Assembly (NCBI GenBank): GCA_033964015.1
Contig: CM066923.1
Coordinates: forward strand, 22,759,086-22,823,085
DNA length: 64,000 bases
Reading direction: 5' to 3'
DNA from: Scolanthus callimorphus
Lineage: Eukaryota; Cnidaria; Anthozoa; Actiniaria; Edwardsiidae
Below are positions 12,201 to 22,183 of the stretch, piece by piece. The first letter of the stretch is position 1. The number at the start of each line of letters is the position of its first letter. Made by a program: the position numbers and the translations under genes. The notes beneath the pieces are model-generated. The model was given only the letters and a program-made list of their open reading frames with translations, ran no database searches and had not been told where the DNA came from.

Positions 12201-13075
12201 AATGCTTTCAAGCAGCGATGAAAATTCATGAAAAAATAATTGCGAAGTTAGTTTATTTTTCTTGGATGGATAAATTCGGTAAATGTTAAGAAGTCGGAAA
12301 GATGAATTACTGGACGTGATGTGTATGTCCAAGTACTCAATCGATTTAAAAGATGACAAATCATTTTCCTTTACCGAAAAAACCCTTGCGAAGGAGTATG
12401 CCTACCCCGCCTCCTTTCCCAATTGGTCTAGGAAGGTGAATGAAGTTATAATCTTGCAGCGAGTTTAAAATTTCAGCCATGGTTGCAGAATCAGTGATAC
12501 TGGTGGACGAAAGCCATGTCTCAGTGAACGCAAGCAGATCAAGGCGGTTTGACATCACAAGATCGCAGACAGACGCAGCCTTCTTATTTACAGACTGTGA
12601 ATTCCAGACTGCAAAACGAAGGCAGGTAGCGGCTTTTGGCTTCTTTTGGATATGAATGGGAATAAGATTGCGAATATTCCTTACATTTTGGGAACAAAGC
12701 CGCTCAGAAACCCGTGAGGTAACCCTTACAGGTAGACCCTGTTTGATCGAGCAAGGGCCACGGTTTAATGTAATGGAAAGAGGATATTCAGGGCCAGGAT
12801 TCAGTGAAATGTCGCCACTCAAAACAAGTAAGCGAAATGCAAGAAAGCCAGAGCAACCAGATGACAAGGCAAATTTAGTTCTGTACTTATCATTATCATT
12901 AACCAAAAGGCTTGCTTCATTCAGGCCCACTCGAAACAGAGACGGGCAAATGTGAAAATTATCGAGGCTCCCTGATTTGGGTGGTAAATCATGCCTCTCC
13001 TTAAACATGTTACACAGATATAGGGAGATTACCAACAACAATGAAGTTGTGAAGCAACAAGCCATGATATTTCAA
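9208..13075 (-). mobile_element. CR1/L2-like non-LTR retrotransposon, inactive
   Basis: The element is inserted on the minus strand in the gene 2 intron between 14337 and 8741. It encodes, from 5' to 3', an N-terminal region with a 2A-like motif, an apurinic-type endonuclease and a reverse transcriptase. The 3' end (low coordinate) carries an (ATTGA)n-type tail at about 9208-9233, as CR1/L2 elements often do. At least four frame changes break the coding region, so the copy is not expected to move by itself. Confidence 0.85.
9790..13065 (-). pseudogene. Broken endonuclease / reverse transcriptase of the LINE
   Basis: The N-terminus (13065-12361) begins 'MACCFTTSLLLVISLYLCNM', a signal-like hydrophobic stretch, followed at residues 81-92 by 'VLSGDISLNPGP', a 2A-like element. 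Endonuclease motifs follow: 'FTETWLS', then after a frame change near 12360 'LLLVGDFNFHMD', 'TLDLVIDRQ' and 'PSDHFAVLG'. After a second change near 11310 the RT starts: 'VLDPIPSRIM', 'ILVLLDLSSAFDTLDH', 'YGVPQGSVLGPLLF' (10683 region) and 'YADD' at 10590-10601. A late part has 'NSAARLVTKTKKHDHI' and 'LRALHWLPV', and one more shift near 10065 leads to the usual C-terminal tail. All catalytic motifs survive but the frame does not. Confidence 0.85.
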
Positions 13076-14336
13076 ATAGAGGAATTTTGTTTATTATTAT
13101 TTTCTTGATATGGTTCTTATTCCCCTTTTTTAAGCCCTTTAATCCCCTCTCTATAAGGTGCAATACGTTTTCCTTAAATTTATATAATTTGTTTACTTTT
13201 TTATATTTCGTATTATCTGACTTTGAGATAGATACTTAATAAATAATTGACATTAATGTTTGCAATAATATAGGAATATATATATGTAGTTATTATCTAC
13301 CTTATAAAAATTTGAATGTAAAATATCTAATATTTTTGTTTAATATTTGAATGTAAAAAACTTAAGTCGTTATTATCAAGAATTCGTGTGCAAAAAAAAG
13401 CAGCTATGTGTCAAACAGGCTACCCTGGGTGGCGGCGGGTTAGAAAGAACAAAATGTCCCGCGGGATATCCCTAGGAACGCGCCAGAAAACAACAGGGGT
13501 GAATCCAGACAGTGCAAATTATATGCAAATTGCATTGTCGAAGAAAAGCTATGGATGATCAATTCTAACTGCGAATTAATAAGCGAGCAAAGAAAGTTCA
13601 AGACCCGCAAGTCCCGCGCACAGTATATTTATTCAATTGCTTGTGCTAGCAAAAGACGTGCTACAGATTGTTATGAGTAATCTGTTTGTTGTTTGGCAGA
13701 CGCTGCAGATTTATAAGTAAATGTAGCTTCCTAGGAAGATACGAAAATAGAAACTAGAAAGGTTTCAAGAGAGAAACAAACCACCAGTTTACTTCAGGCG
13801 CTCAGAAAAAAAAAAAAAATGAAGACTTGTGTGGTAAATAAAAAATGATAAATGTGTGTGACAGTGAGTGCGTTACAAAGCTAATGCAAATTTGTATAAT
13901 CGTAAAACTGAATAGTAATTAGCTAGCCAAAGCAAAATATTTTACAGAAAGAACAGGAAATTATCTGAAATTAGAAATATGAAGGCGAAACAAAAAACAC
14001 AAATAGCTAGAAAGGACAGTAATAGGGGAACAAATTAACTGATAGGAAAAGAAAACTAATAGAAACCCTCAAGATCGGTTCACGTTATAAAAAAAAAACA
14101 GAACAAAAGACGGGCCAAGATGGCGGGAAAATCAAACAGCGTTCAAAGTTTAAAGAAAGTATAGGAAAAATAGAGCAAACGAATTTTGGGCCCTGTCCAC
14201 ACTAACGCGTTTTCAAAAGTATTCGTTTTCAAACTTTACGGATTCGATGAAAACGATCAATGCGTTGGTGTTGACGGTCCCTTAGCCAGACGCGTTTTTT
14301 TTTCAATTCTGTGTACGAAAATGTACGTGCACTTAC
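13076..14336. other. Intron sequence with few landmarks
   Basis: No exon is recognised. From about 14188 the sequence 'GGGCCCTGTCCACACTAACG' resembles the ends of the inverted-repeat element at 23987-24296. The rest is AT-rich and unassigned. Confidence 0.35.
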
Positions 14337-14501
14337 AAGTAGGTGTTGGGCATATTCCCTGCACGTCGTTACGACACTAGTGGCCACTTGAGTGGATGTC
14401 CGGGTTTTAGTGGTTGTTTGTGTATTGGTTGCCGTGGTAACTGCAGTACTGGTGGCGACTGATGTGGACGTTTTTGTTGCTGTGATTGTTGATGTGTCAA
14501 C
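14337..14501 (-). CDS. Gene 2 exon 4: Thr-rich repeat end
   Basis: This exon of 165 nt is phase 0-0, with acceptor TTCTATAG and donor GTAAGTGCAC. It encodes 'VDTSTITATKTSTSVATST', continues in Thr-rich style, and ends 'VVTTCREYAQHLL'. The sequence continues the previous exon directly. Its phase 0 exit does not match the next recognised exon at 8741. Confidence 0.65.
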
Positions 14502-14707
14502 CTATAGAAAAAACATGGAAAATGTTACCTACGATTCCTTTAAAACACCTTTAATGTTACCATGAAGGTTTGCAAGGGAATATAATACGCCTTACTCGCG
14601 TGCATATATATATTATTTTCCCAAGATGTAACAATATGATATGTAGATACCCAACATGCGGTCTTGGTAACGCAGATAAATCCTTATTGTTTAATAGCTA
14701 CTGTTTA

Positions 14708-14831
14708 AAGGCCCATCACCAACCGGGAGCCCTTGCGCCCCGTTTTCTTTTGTTTTCAAATTGATCCATTGTTTTTCGGGTGCACTGATTGGCTAAGAGT
14801 CCGCAAAGGCTCTCGGTTGGTGATGGGCCAT
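14708..14831. repeat. Inverted-repeat element family F7, copy 1
   Basis: The ends are 'GGCCCATCACCAACCGGGAG' and near-complement, about 124 bp. The last 19 bases of the window (63982-64000) start a second copy. Confidence 0.75.
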
Positions 14832-14994
14832 TAAACGATGATGAATCACTCCGTTAACAAAAAAGATAGCTTCATTCTCCTGGGATGCAAAGCTTTAAGC
14901 TTTTAATCGTTGTACACGTTTTATTCTTTTATGCTCGATGGGGGTTCCGTGGAACCCAAGTAACCCCCCCTGGACCCGCCACTGGATCGGGAAA

Positions 14995-15116
14995 ATCTGG
15001 TTTGATTCGGCAAAATATCAGGCGAGTTTGTAGAGCCGTGGTTCGTATTTTGGCGAGACGCAGTCGACTGACCAAACGAGCTCTGATATTTGCAGAATCA
15101 AACCAAATTTGCCCAA
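14995..15116. repeat. Palindromic element
   Basis: The arms 'AATCTGGTTTGATTCGGCAA' and near-complement surround a centre with 'GTTCGTATTTTGGCGAGACG'. The following stretch 15117-15540 is unassigned, with some 'CCGTCGCGA' repeats. Confidence 0.55.
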
Positions 15117-15540
15117 TTATTTATTCATCATCCCGCACCTAACATCCAAATAAAGAAAAACTTATGTGTCCTTAGCTAAACACGATTGCGTTTTTGTAAA
15201 GACGAACTTCATTTTGCCGTCGCGACAGAAAACCATTTTGTGGTTTTTTGCCGTCGCGAACTCCGAACTCCAATTATTTCACTAAACAAAATTGATGTTT
15301 TAACTATTTTTCAAGTCTGTTACAAGAGTTTTAGATGAACTGCTCCTGATATTTAATCGCATATCAAGTCAGTGACCCGATACCGTAAAATATCAGGACA
15401 GTAGATCTCGTTCCTGATTGGCAGACGAACTCAAGTGGGATGATAATATCACGAATTCTGCAATCTGATTGGCTCCCCTACTCACTAACTATCACGTGAT
15501 AGAAAATTAAAGGAAGTAAATAATTGAACACTTTTGGTCG

Positions 15541-15725
15541 AAAGGTGACGGATTATTTTCGTGGCTGTATATAAAAATGACAGATGTATTTACCTTGGTG
15601 GAAGTTGACAGATTATTTTCGTGGCTGTATATAAAAATGACAGATGTATTTACCTTGGTGGAAGTTGACGGATTATTTTCGTGGCTGTATATATAATGAC
15701 AGATGTATTTACCTTGGTGGAAGTT
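15541..15725. repeat. 60-bp tandem repeat across an exon end and donor
   Basis: There are three near-identical units of about 60 bp, each containing 'TTTACCTTGGTGGAAGTTG' on the plus strand, which is the end of gene 2 exon 3 plus its donor on the minus strand. The outer unit joins the coding repeat; the other two lie in the intron. Confidence 0.85.
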
Positions 15726-17087
15726 GCCGTTAGGGTGGCAGTTGTCGTCACTGTGGCAAACGTAGTCGTCTGATGCGTTTGTGTTTGCGTTTCCGTCTTC
15801 GTCAGGGTATCCGTCTTCGTCGCCGTCTGCGTCTGAGTTGACGTCACCAGGTGTGTGTTAGTCGTCGACAACACAGCAGTGCTCGTGAGCGTAGAAACTT
15901 GTGTTGCCGTTGTAAGATGCGTCTTGGTTGTAACAGCTGTACTCGTCTTGGTCGCCGTCTCTGTATCAGTGCTCGTCGTAGTGTACGTTTCTGTCGCCGT
16001 TTTCGTCGCCGTCGCAGTAGTCGTCTGAGTGGCAGTTTGCGTCTCTGTCTGCGTCTGTGTTTCTGTATGAGTTTGCGTGTTCGTCTGCGTCAAGTGGCGA
16101 CTGCTGTGCTCGTAGCGACTATCGTAGTCGGCACTATTGCAATACTAGTCGTAACGGCAGTGCTCGTTTTTGTAGTGGTATCTGTCTGTGTCTGAGTTTT
16201 TGTCGCCGTTTCAGTCAGTGTCGCAACTTCTGTACTTGTCGCCACGGCCGTACTGTTCACGACAGCGGTGGATGTGGCCACAGCCGTACTGGTTTTTGTC
16301 GTCGTGTCTGTCAGAGTTGTGACCAAGGTATTTGTTGTAGTATCAGTTGCAGTGGTTATATGTGTGCTAGTGGCGACGGCAATGCTTGTACTGTTCACTA
16401 TCGCTGTACTATAATGCAACGCTGTTGAGGTCACAATATGAGGGACGGTTGTCGTGGCAACTAACGTGGACGTTTTCGTTGCTGTGGTAACAAAAGTTGA
16501 AGTATCCGTCTTAGTGGCAGTGGTAACGGCAGTTGACGTTGATGTAGCAGTTGTATGATATGTTGAAACTGTTGTCTCCGTTGCCGTGGTTACAGCGGTC
16601 GAAGTTGCTGTTGCCGTTGTGACATGGGTAGAAGTTTCTGTTGAAGTCTGGGTTTCAGTTGCCGTTGTAACATGCGTCGATGTTGACGTCTCTGTTGCTG
16701 TCGACACCTCCGTTGATGTCGCAGTCTCGATTGCCGTGGAAATGTAAGTAGCATACTCGGTAGCGGTCGTCACGTGTGTTGACGTTGCAGTTGACGTCTC
16801 AGTCACGTGGTTCGTGCTGACAGCTATGTCCGTACTCGTCGTAGTTAAGGTGGCTGTGACATAGTTCGTTGTCAGGGCAGTGCTTGTTAGAAAATCTATA
16901 TCTGTAGTAGTTAAAGTGGCTGTGGTAGTTGCCGTCGTCGTGCAGACGCCAGATGGGGAGCACGACGTCGCCTTTGACGGAGCGTAACAAGTCGGCGTCA
17001 CTGCAACGACGCATATGGAAGGAACAGGGCAAGGCACTGGGCAGTATTGAGGTGGCGGCACCGGGTATGTGTATGGGTTGTACGCAC
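15713..17087 (-). CDS. Gene 2 exon 3: Pro/Cys segment and Thr-rich mucin-like repeats (apparent 1-nt deletion)
   Basis: This is a 1,375-nt exon with acceptor TTCCGCAG (phase 1) and donor GTAAATAC (phase 0). It opens with a Pro/Cys part, 'GAYNPYTYPVPPPQYCPVPC', and 'SPSGVC'. About 420 codons follow of irregular Thr/Ala/Val/Ser/Glu repeats such as 'TSTAVTTATETT' and 'TETQTQTETQTATQTT'. Such Thr density predicts dense O-glycosylation, as in mucins. The frame closes at a TGA at 16090-16092 and continues one base out of step as 'TQTNTQTHTE'. Restoring one base gives a length that fits both phases, so I read this as a single-base deletion or an assembly error. Confidence 0.75.
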
Positions 17088-17519
17088 CTGCGGAATAAAC
17101 CAATAATTTGCAATTAGTAGCCGAAGGCCTGAGGCAACTCATTCTTTTAGTATAACTGCTCAAGTGACTCATACGATTTTTAAGCAAAACATGTTTTGCG
17201 CTTTCAATTTTATAGCCAGCGATAGGTGATCATAGCAAAAGAGAACAAGACTCTCGACTAATAAGAATTTAATATAGTCAGTAGTTACACATCGAAATGA
17301 ATCTTAACTGGTCTACAATCCTGGACAAAATGAGCTGGCAAAATTTAGCATATATTGTGAATTCACTGCCGCGATTCCTGACCAAAACCCCAAAACAAAA
17401 AGAAGCAGAAGAGTACAGCAGGCATTGACTATGTGAAATGAAAATTTTTCAGTTTTGCGTGAGAAATAGACCAATCCTGTCTTCGCTTAATTAATCCCCA
17501 AAAAATGGGCAGTTTTTCT

Positions 17520-17800
17520 CAGTGGAATTCAAAATGACCGAGCAACAAACTTGAAAGACTAATGATTTCTTCAGCTTGCGCTTTTCCTGATAAAAATATC
17601 AAACACATATATTATGAGACAACTTCTAAAATCTTTCTTCAATCGGCTCATTTCCATGCTCTATGTCGAAGAAACATTTTGGCTTTTCCGACGTAGCAGC
17701 ATAACTAGGGATGTATCGATTAATTGCTTGGGACCGGTGGAGCATGGCAGAGTTGAAAGTGACCACCTGGTAGGCAATGTTTACGAGTCGACTAGCGAAC
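17520..17800. repeat. Dispersed element family F8, copy 1
   Basis: It matches 39700-39960 over about 270 bp, sharing 'GAGCAACAAACTTGAA', 'CAACTTCTAA', 'GCTCTATG' and 'GACGTAGCA' blocks. The surrounding intron 17088-18311 otherwise shows only weak similarity (near 18180-18300) to the fold-back at 38804-39208. Confidence 0.55.
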
Positions 17801-18311
17801 TTCTCATCTTGAATTATCTCTTTCCAAAGAATTTCGGCAGAAAGACAGAGAGGAAATGACCACAAATGAAATGTCTAACTTTCATTTTTCATATTTCAAT
17901 ATACACCTAATTCAGAAAAGGTTGCTTTGGTCATTGGTCTTTTGTCATTGAACGCCTTTGTTCGTGGTTACTGAAGCAAATAATTCCTTTATTTCGCGCT
18001 ATAATTGAAAGACCAAAGACGAAAGCAACATTTTTTAAATAGGGAGATTTTGCATACGAGGCGTTTCTATGACTAAAACATTAATTCCAATTTTTAAGAA
18101 ATTTGAAGAATATGACTTTTAGACATGATTGAACAAAGTTTGCATAATTCCTGATCAAAGTACTAATTCTCCCATAAAACTGCACAGAAACCAAAGTTAA
18201 AAGCTTAATATCTCAAAGACGGATCCATTAGAAACAAGTCATTTTTTTATATTTTGTTTTTCATCAGATAAGGAGTCTGTATGCGAAAAATCGAGCTTAT
18301 CTGAGTTAAAC

Positions 18312-19090
18312 CAACATTTCTTCACTCACCTACGGATGTATTCCTTGTTCCAGCAGTCCCGACATTTCTTCACTCACCTACTGATGCATTTGTTACAGCA
18401 GTCCCAACATTTCTTCACTCACCTACTGATGTATTTGTTCCAGCAGTCCTAACATTTCTTCACTCACCTACTGATGTATTTGTTCCAGCAGTACTAACAT
18501 TTCTTCACTCACCTACTGATGTATTCCTTGTTCCAGCAGTCCCAACATTTCTTCACTCACCTACTGATTCTTTGGTCCAGCAGTCCCGACATTTCTTCAC
18601 TCACCTACTGATGCATTTGTTCCAGCAGTCCCAACATTTCTTCACTCACCGACTGATGTATTTGTTCCAGCAGTCCCAACATTTCTTCACTCACCTACTG
18701 ATGTATTTGTTCCATCAGTCCTAACATTTCTTCACCCACCTACTGATGTATTTGTTCCAGCAGTCCCAACATTTCTTCGCTCACCTACTGATGTATTTGT
18801 TCCAGCAGTCCCGACATTTCTTCACTCACCTACTGATGTATTTGTTCCAGCAGTCCCAACATTTCTTCACTCACCTACTGATGTATTTGTTCCAGCAGTC
18901 CCAACATTTCTTCACTCACCTACTGATGTATTTGTTCCAGCAGTCCCAACATTTCTTCACTCACCTACTGATGTATTTGTTCCAGCAGTCCCAACATTTC
19001 TTCACTCATCTACTGATGTATTTGTTCCAGCAGTCCCAGCATTTCACTCACCTACTGATGTATTCCTTGTTCCAGCAGTCCCAACATTCT
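18312..19090. repeat. 45-bp minisatellite of exon end plus splice donor (17 units)
   Basis: Seventeen units carry 'ACATTTCTTCACTCACCTAC' then 'TGATGTATTTGTTCCAGCAG' and 'TCCCA' (plus strand). On the minus strand each unit is the end of gene 2 exon 2 followed by GTGAGTGAAG. The unit length equals 15 codons, but each donor carries an in-frame TGA, so extra units cannot extend the protein. Confidence 0.9.
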
Positions 19091-19318
19091 GTCGTCGCTG
19101 ATGAGCGTCTTCATCATGGATTGGCTCTTCCTTGATCAAGACCGCCCTGTTGCCGTGGCCATCATCGTATAACACGTGCTCTTCACCGTTAGTGTACGGG
19201 TCCATCAACGAATCAGACAAATCGTCGCCCATCGGAACTGACGAGCGAGTTCTCGTACCCGGCTTCTTGTTCGGGAGATTTTCATATCGGTACCGGTACG
19301 AAGAGAAGCGTCTTGTGT
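19052..19318 (-). CDS. Gene 2 exon 2: charged linker region
   Basis: This exon of 267 nt is phase 1-1, with acceptor TCGTTTAAG and donor GTGAGTGA. It encodes 'DTRRFSSYRYRYENLPNK', then 'RTRSSVPMGDDLSDSLMD', 'EEHVLYDDGHGNRAVL' and 'NVGTAGTRNTSV'. It is highly charged and low in Cys; I recognise no domain. The last 11 codons plus the donor are the seed of a 45-bp array running to 18312. The donor next to the unique exon sequence (at 19051) is the one that keeps the frame, because each further unit brings an in-frame TGA. Confidence 0.65.
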
Positions 19319-21057
19319 CTTAAACGATAAGAATTAGTAACAAAACAAGAATTGCAATTAATGAGGCACAGTGACTGCTTTGCTTGTATTCAGAAACGGG
19401 CTCCTCCGAACGATTTTCTGCCCGCCTAGATTAGCTTACCTGCGGGTTTGGTTATGGTAATTTTATTTGTTTGTGGAAATAATGAAATGGGAACTCTGAT
19501 ACGATATTGAGTCAGGAGCCCATAAGTACGAGCCTCCATAAACTGGCTTATAAAATAGTCCGGGTTCGAGTTACGCTCCAATGCTCACAAGACAAAAGCT
19601 TCAAATCGACACTCTCTCCGAGTTCTAATACATTTACAGTAATTTAAGAAGAGAGTCTTGACTTGAGGTTATTGTTTGTAGGCATCGGAGCGTAATTCAA
19701 ACATGTCCTATTGAGGCACCGTTTTTCCTGACCTATCTATTTTTAGAATAGTTTTACTAGATTAATTCTTTGTTTGCTGGAACAATACGAGGTATTCACA
19801 TGTAAATTGCAATTGTGCCATAAGTGTTCTAAAAATAGATCGGTCAGTACAAACGCTGCCTCATGGATCATATATGGGAGATGGAAGCTCCTCCTCATTG
19901 ACTCCTGATTTTGTCAAGTTTCTGTTTTGAAGAGTTGTAGGGAGCTAATTTGTAAGTCTAAAAAATGAGCGTACTGGTCATTCAAATTTCGCACGACAGA
20001 AGGGGATATTTTAAATTTCCAATTTTATAAGGGTTTGTTTTGGAATCCTGGACATCTTTTGTATTTTTTCGCGAATGATGAAACCCTGATAAGGGTCCTT
20101 TTTGCTTGGCGGGGCTTATCAACAGTTATCGTGGTCTTGCCATGTTTCTGTGGAACTGTCGCAACGGCAGGGCAGTGTTTGAGACGTGATTTCAGTGCGG
20201 CAAAGGGAAAACACAGTAACCGTTAAGTCCCAACCGCATGAATGTCTGTAAGATTAACAGTCGACGTTTCCGACCTATTTTTTTACAAGCATATATTCCC
20301 ACATCAAACAGTTTTGACCTCTGCTCACTTCTTCTTTTCACTCCCTGTTTAAAATAATTTTAACCTGAATTTTGGTGCTTCGTTACAGTATCAAGCTCAA
20401 TGTTAATGCTTTTTATTTACTCTAGAACCGATTTAAAAAAAGGCCAAGGTTATCAAACTAAAATTACTGCTTTTGTCTTTTGTTTGGCATTCTTTGCTTT
20501 GAAAATTATATATGTTCTTTTACTGGTAAATTAAATCAAAAGAAGAATGGAATTCTGTCATTTATTAGCTTTAGATTGCAAGGACCTGTTACAATCCTGA
20601 AACGTTTTGAAACGTCGATTCCAATACGCGTGAAAATGTACGCCCTGTCCAGTTGAAACTCAAGTATCCAATCAAAGATTCAAGTTTTCTCCATTCACAA
20701 CATTGAAGATAAACTGAAGTTTAAATAAATAAGCTTGAAGTAAAGTGGGGGTAGTCATATAACAAGTGGCCATTGATCAGACTAGCGAACTGGAAAAAGA
20801 GGACGTCTTGGGTCAATAGAAATACCTAATACACCGACTATCAAAAAACAGGGCTCTTACCTTATTCTTAAAAGAGAACTATAGTTAGCGCTTGACATAG
20901 ATAACGACTTAATGTAGACATTTCAATTCACAGGAAAACCAAAAAAACTTAATCAATGGCACTCAGATTAAGAAATATAGTGGGAGGAGTTGATACTTAA
21001 AATGTCACACGGCAGTCTTAAATGTCATTAAGCAATAAAGATCCACTTAAGGCTTAC
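19319..21057. other. Gene 2 first intron, no recognised features
   Basis: This is the intron between the signal-peptide exon and the charged exon. I found no convincing coding exon or repeat. It is AT-rich, with short 'TCTAAAAATAGAT' inverted segments near 19740 and 19830. Confidence 0.4.
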
Positions 21058-21133
21058 CTTTATCGCCAAGTGATCCAGAAATTGTCGCTACAACAAATAA
21101 GACAATACAAAGGGATGACCACAAAACCGCCAT
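21058..21133 (-). CDS. Gene 2 exon 1: start codon and signal peptide
   Basis: This exon of 76 nt runs from ATG to a phase 1 donor (GTAAGCC). It encodes 'MAVLWSSLCIVLFVVATIS' followed by 'GSLGDK': a hydrophobic core of about 15 residues with small residues near a likely cleavage site. The exon fits in phase with the charged exon at 19318. It was chosen as the start because no other ATG with a hydrophobic stretch and a donor was seen before it on this strand. Confidence 0.75.
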
Positions 21134-21372
21134 GTTTTGCTCGAAAGCGGAAAATTGGCACCTGGTTTCTCCAACACTTAAAATTCCCTTTCATGTCACT
21201 CGGTCAGGGAAGCGATCATTACATCACTGAGAAGTTATTTAATAATATCAAAGTGTTTAACAAGGTGGAAATTTTCACGTTTTATAAACCAGTTTTATTT
21301 ACATTTTCATAAACTTTATCCAAGAGGCAAAGATGCCATTGAAACGCAAGACTTTCCAAACGTGGAACAGCG

Positions 21373-21381
21373 ATTTTTATA
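21373..21381 (-). promoter_or_regulatory. Possible TATA box of gene 2
   Basis: The minus strand reads TATAAAAAT about 240 nt upstream of the gene 2 start codon, in the 1-kb gap after gene 1. It is a plausible core promoter element by position. The region is AT-rich, so chance occurrence is possible. Confidence 0.25.
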
Positions 21382-21971
21382 TGGCTTCATTTGCGATCGA
21401 GTTACCTTTCGCTTTTATGTGCAATGGGTCCGAAATGGAGTCCAGTAAAGACTGATGGGTAAAATGGGTAAAAACGAAAAAGAAAATCAGCGCTTTTGCA
21501 ACAAAATACAAACCAAGGCCAGATAAAAGTTGAGAGTGTCAAAACCCTATTCCCTGTACAAGTTATGGCTTGCATAAAGGCTGTCATTGAACCCACTGAG
21601 TACCTAACCAAGCAAATAGTTTTAGAAGACTTCTGAGACTTCATCAAATAATTCGCTTTGCAGTTTTAATTTTACTGTGATAGATGTAAGTTGGAAAACA
21701 CATTTTCATTTTATAGTAAATCATGTTTAATTTCTCTGGCTGTTTTCAAACATACAAACATCAAACGTTTTTTTCACTTAAAATAATCTTCAATATATGT
21801 TCTCAAAAAGGTTCATTCTTCAGTAGCTCGGATCGGCTTGTAATTAAAGCGCCTTCGTTACTCAACTCATGCTTGACTCTTCTCTAGAACGAAGCAGGAA
21901 CGACAATGTCTAAAGCTGATAGGTAAAAAAGAAAAAAGATCCTTTGTCGGAGTCACGATCCCGGCAACAAC

Positions 21972-21977
21972 TTTAAT
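21972..21977 (-). terminator. Possible poly(A) signal of gene 1 (ATTAAA)
   Basis: The minus strand reads ATTAAA about 207 nt after the gene 1 stop. It is the first poly(A)-like hexamer I noticed there. No canonical AATAAA was seen nearer. Confidence 0.25.
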
Positions 21978-22183
21978 AGCAATGTGTGACTTCTTGTTTA
22001 TCCCACTGTTCAATTGGCTTCGGCTTCATTTTTCAGTATAAGTTGTTATGTAATAATTCCTACGTCCCACAGCTCACTCGTAAACGTCTTACAGCATATT
22101 GTACATTAAGAGCGAAGTCCATCTGTCTTTGAGCAATGATATAGCAGGGGCGTGGTTAATTGACCCAATGAGGTCTCGCCAGA

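Larger units (their letters stand above)
2769..21133 (-). other. Gene 2: secreted Thr-rich (mucin-like) VWA protein (3'-incomplete)
   Basis: This is a gene-level span for the eight exons listed separately: signal peptide, charged exon, long Thr-rich exon, second Thr-rich exon, Pro/Thr linker and a three-exon VWA domain. The junctions 21058/19318, 19052/17087, 15713/14501, 8673/7583, 7401/6701 and 6475/2931 agree in phase. The junction 14337/8741 does not (0 against 1), so a small exon is missing there or the two parts belong to different transcripts. The last exon exits in phase 1, so the protein continues beyond the left edge. Gene 2 follows gene 1 on the same strand and shares VWA domains and Pro/Thr linkers. 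Confidence 0.6.
21134..22183. other. Intergenic gap between gene 1 and gene 2
   Basis: This gap of about 1 kb holds the gene 1 3' end and the gene 2 promoter. Apart from a TATA-like motif (21373-21381) and an ATTAAA (21972-21977) I see nothing assignable. Confidence 0.5.

Noticed and set aside
11737..12955. Plus-strand frames inside the LINE
   Set aside because: They are antisense to the endonuclease/RT coding region, which shows clear motifs on the minus strand.
15851..16428. Plus-strand Cys/Arg-rich frames
   Set aside because: They are shadows of the Thr-rich exon of gene 2 on the other strand.
18312..19090. CRISPR-like array
   Set aside because: Units are directly tandem without unique spacers, and the DNA is from an animal nuclear genome.
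18746..19135. Plus-strand frame with 15-residue repeats (MYLFQQSQHFFTHLL)
   Set aside because: The 45-bp unit is a multiple of three with no stop on this strand, so the frame stays open by chance; the coding strand is the other one.
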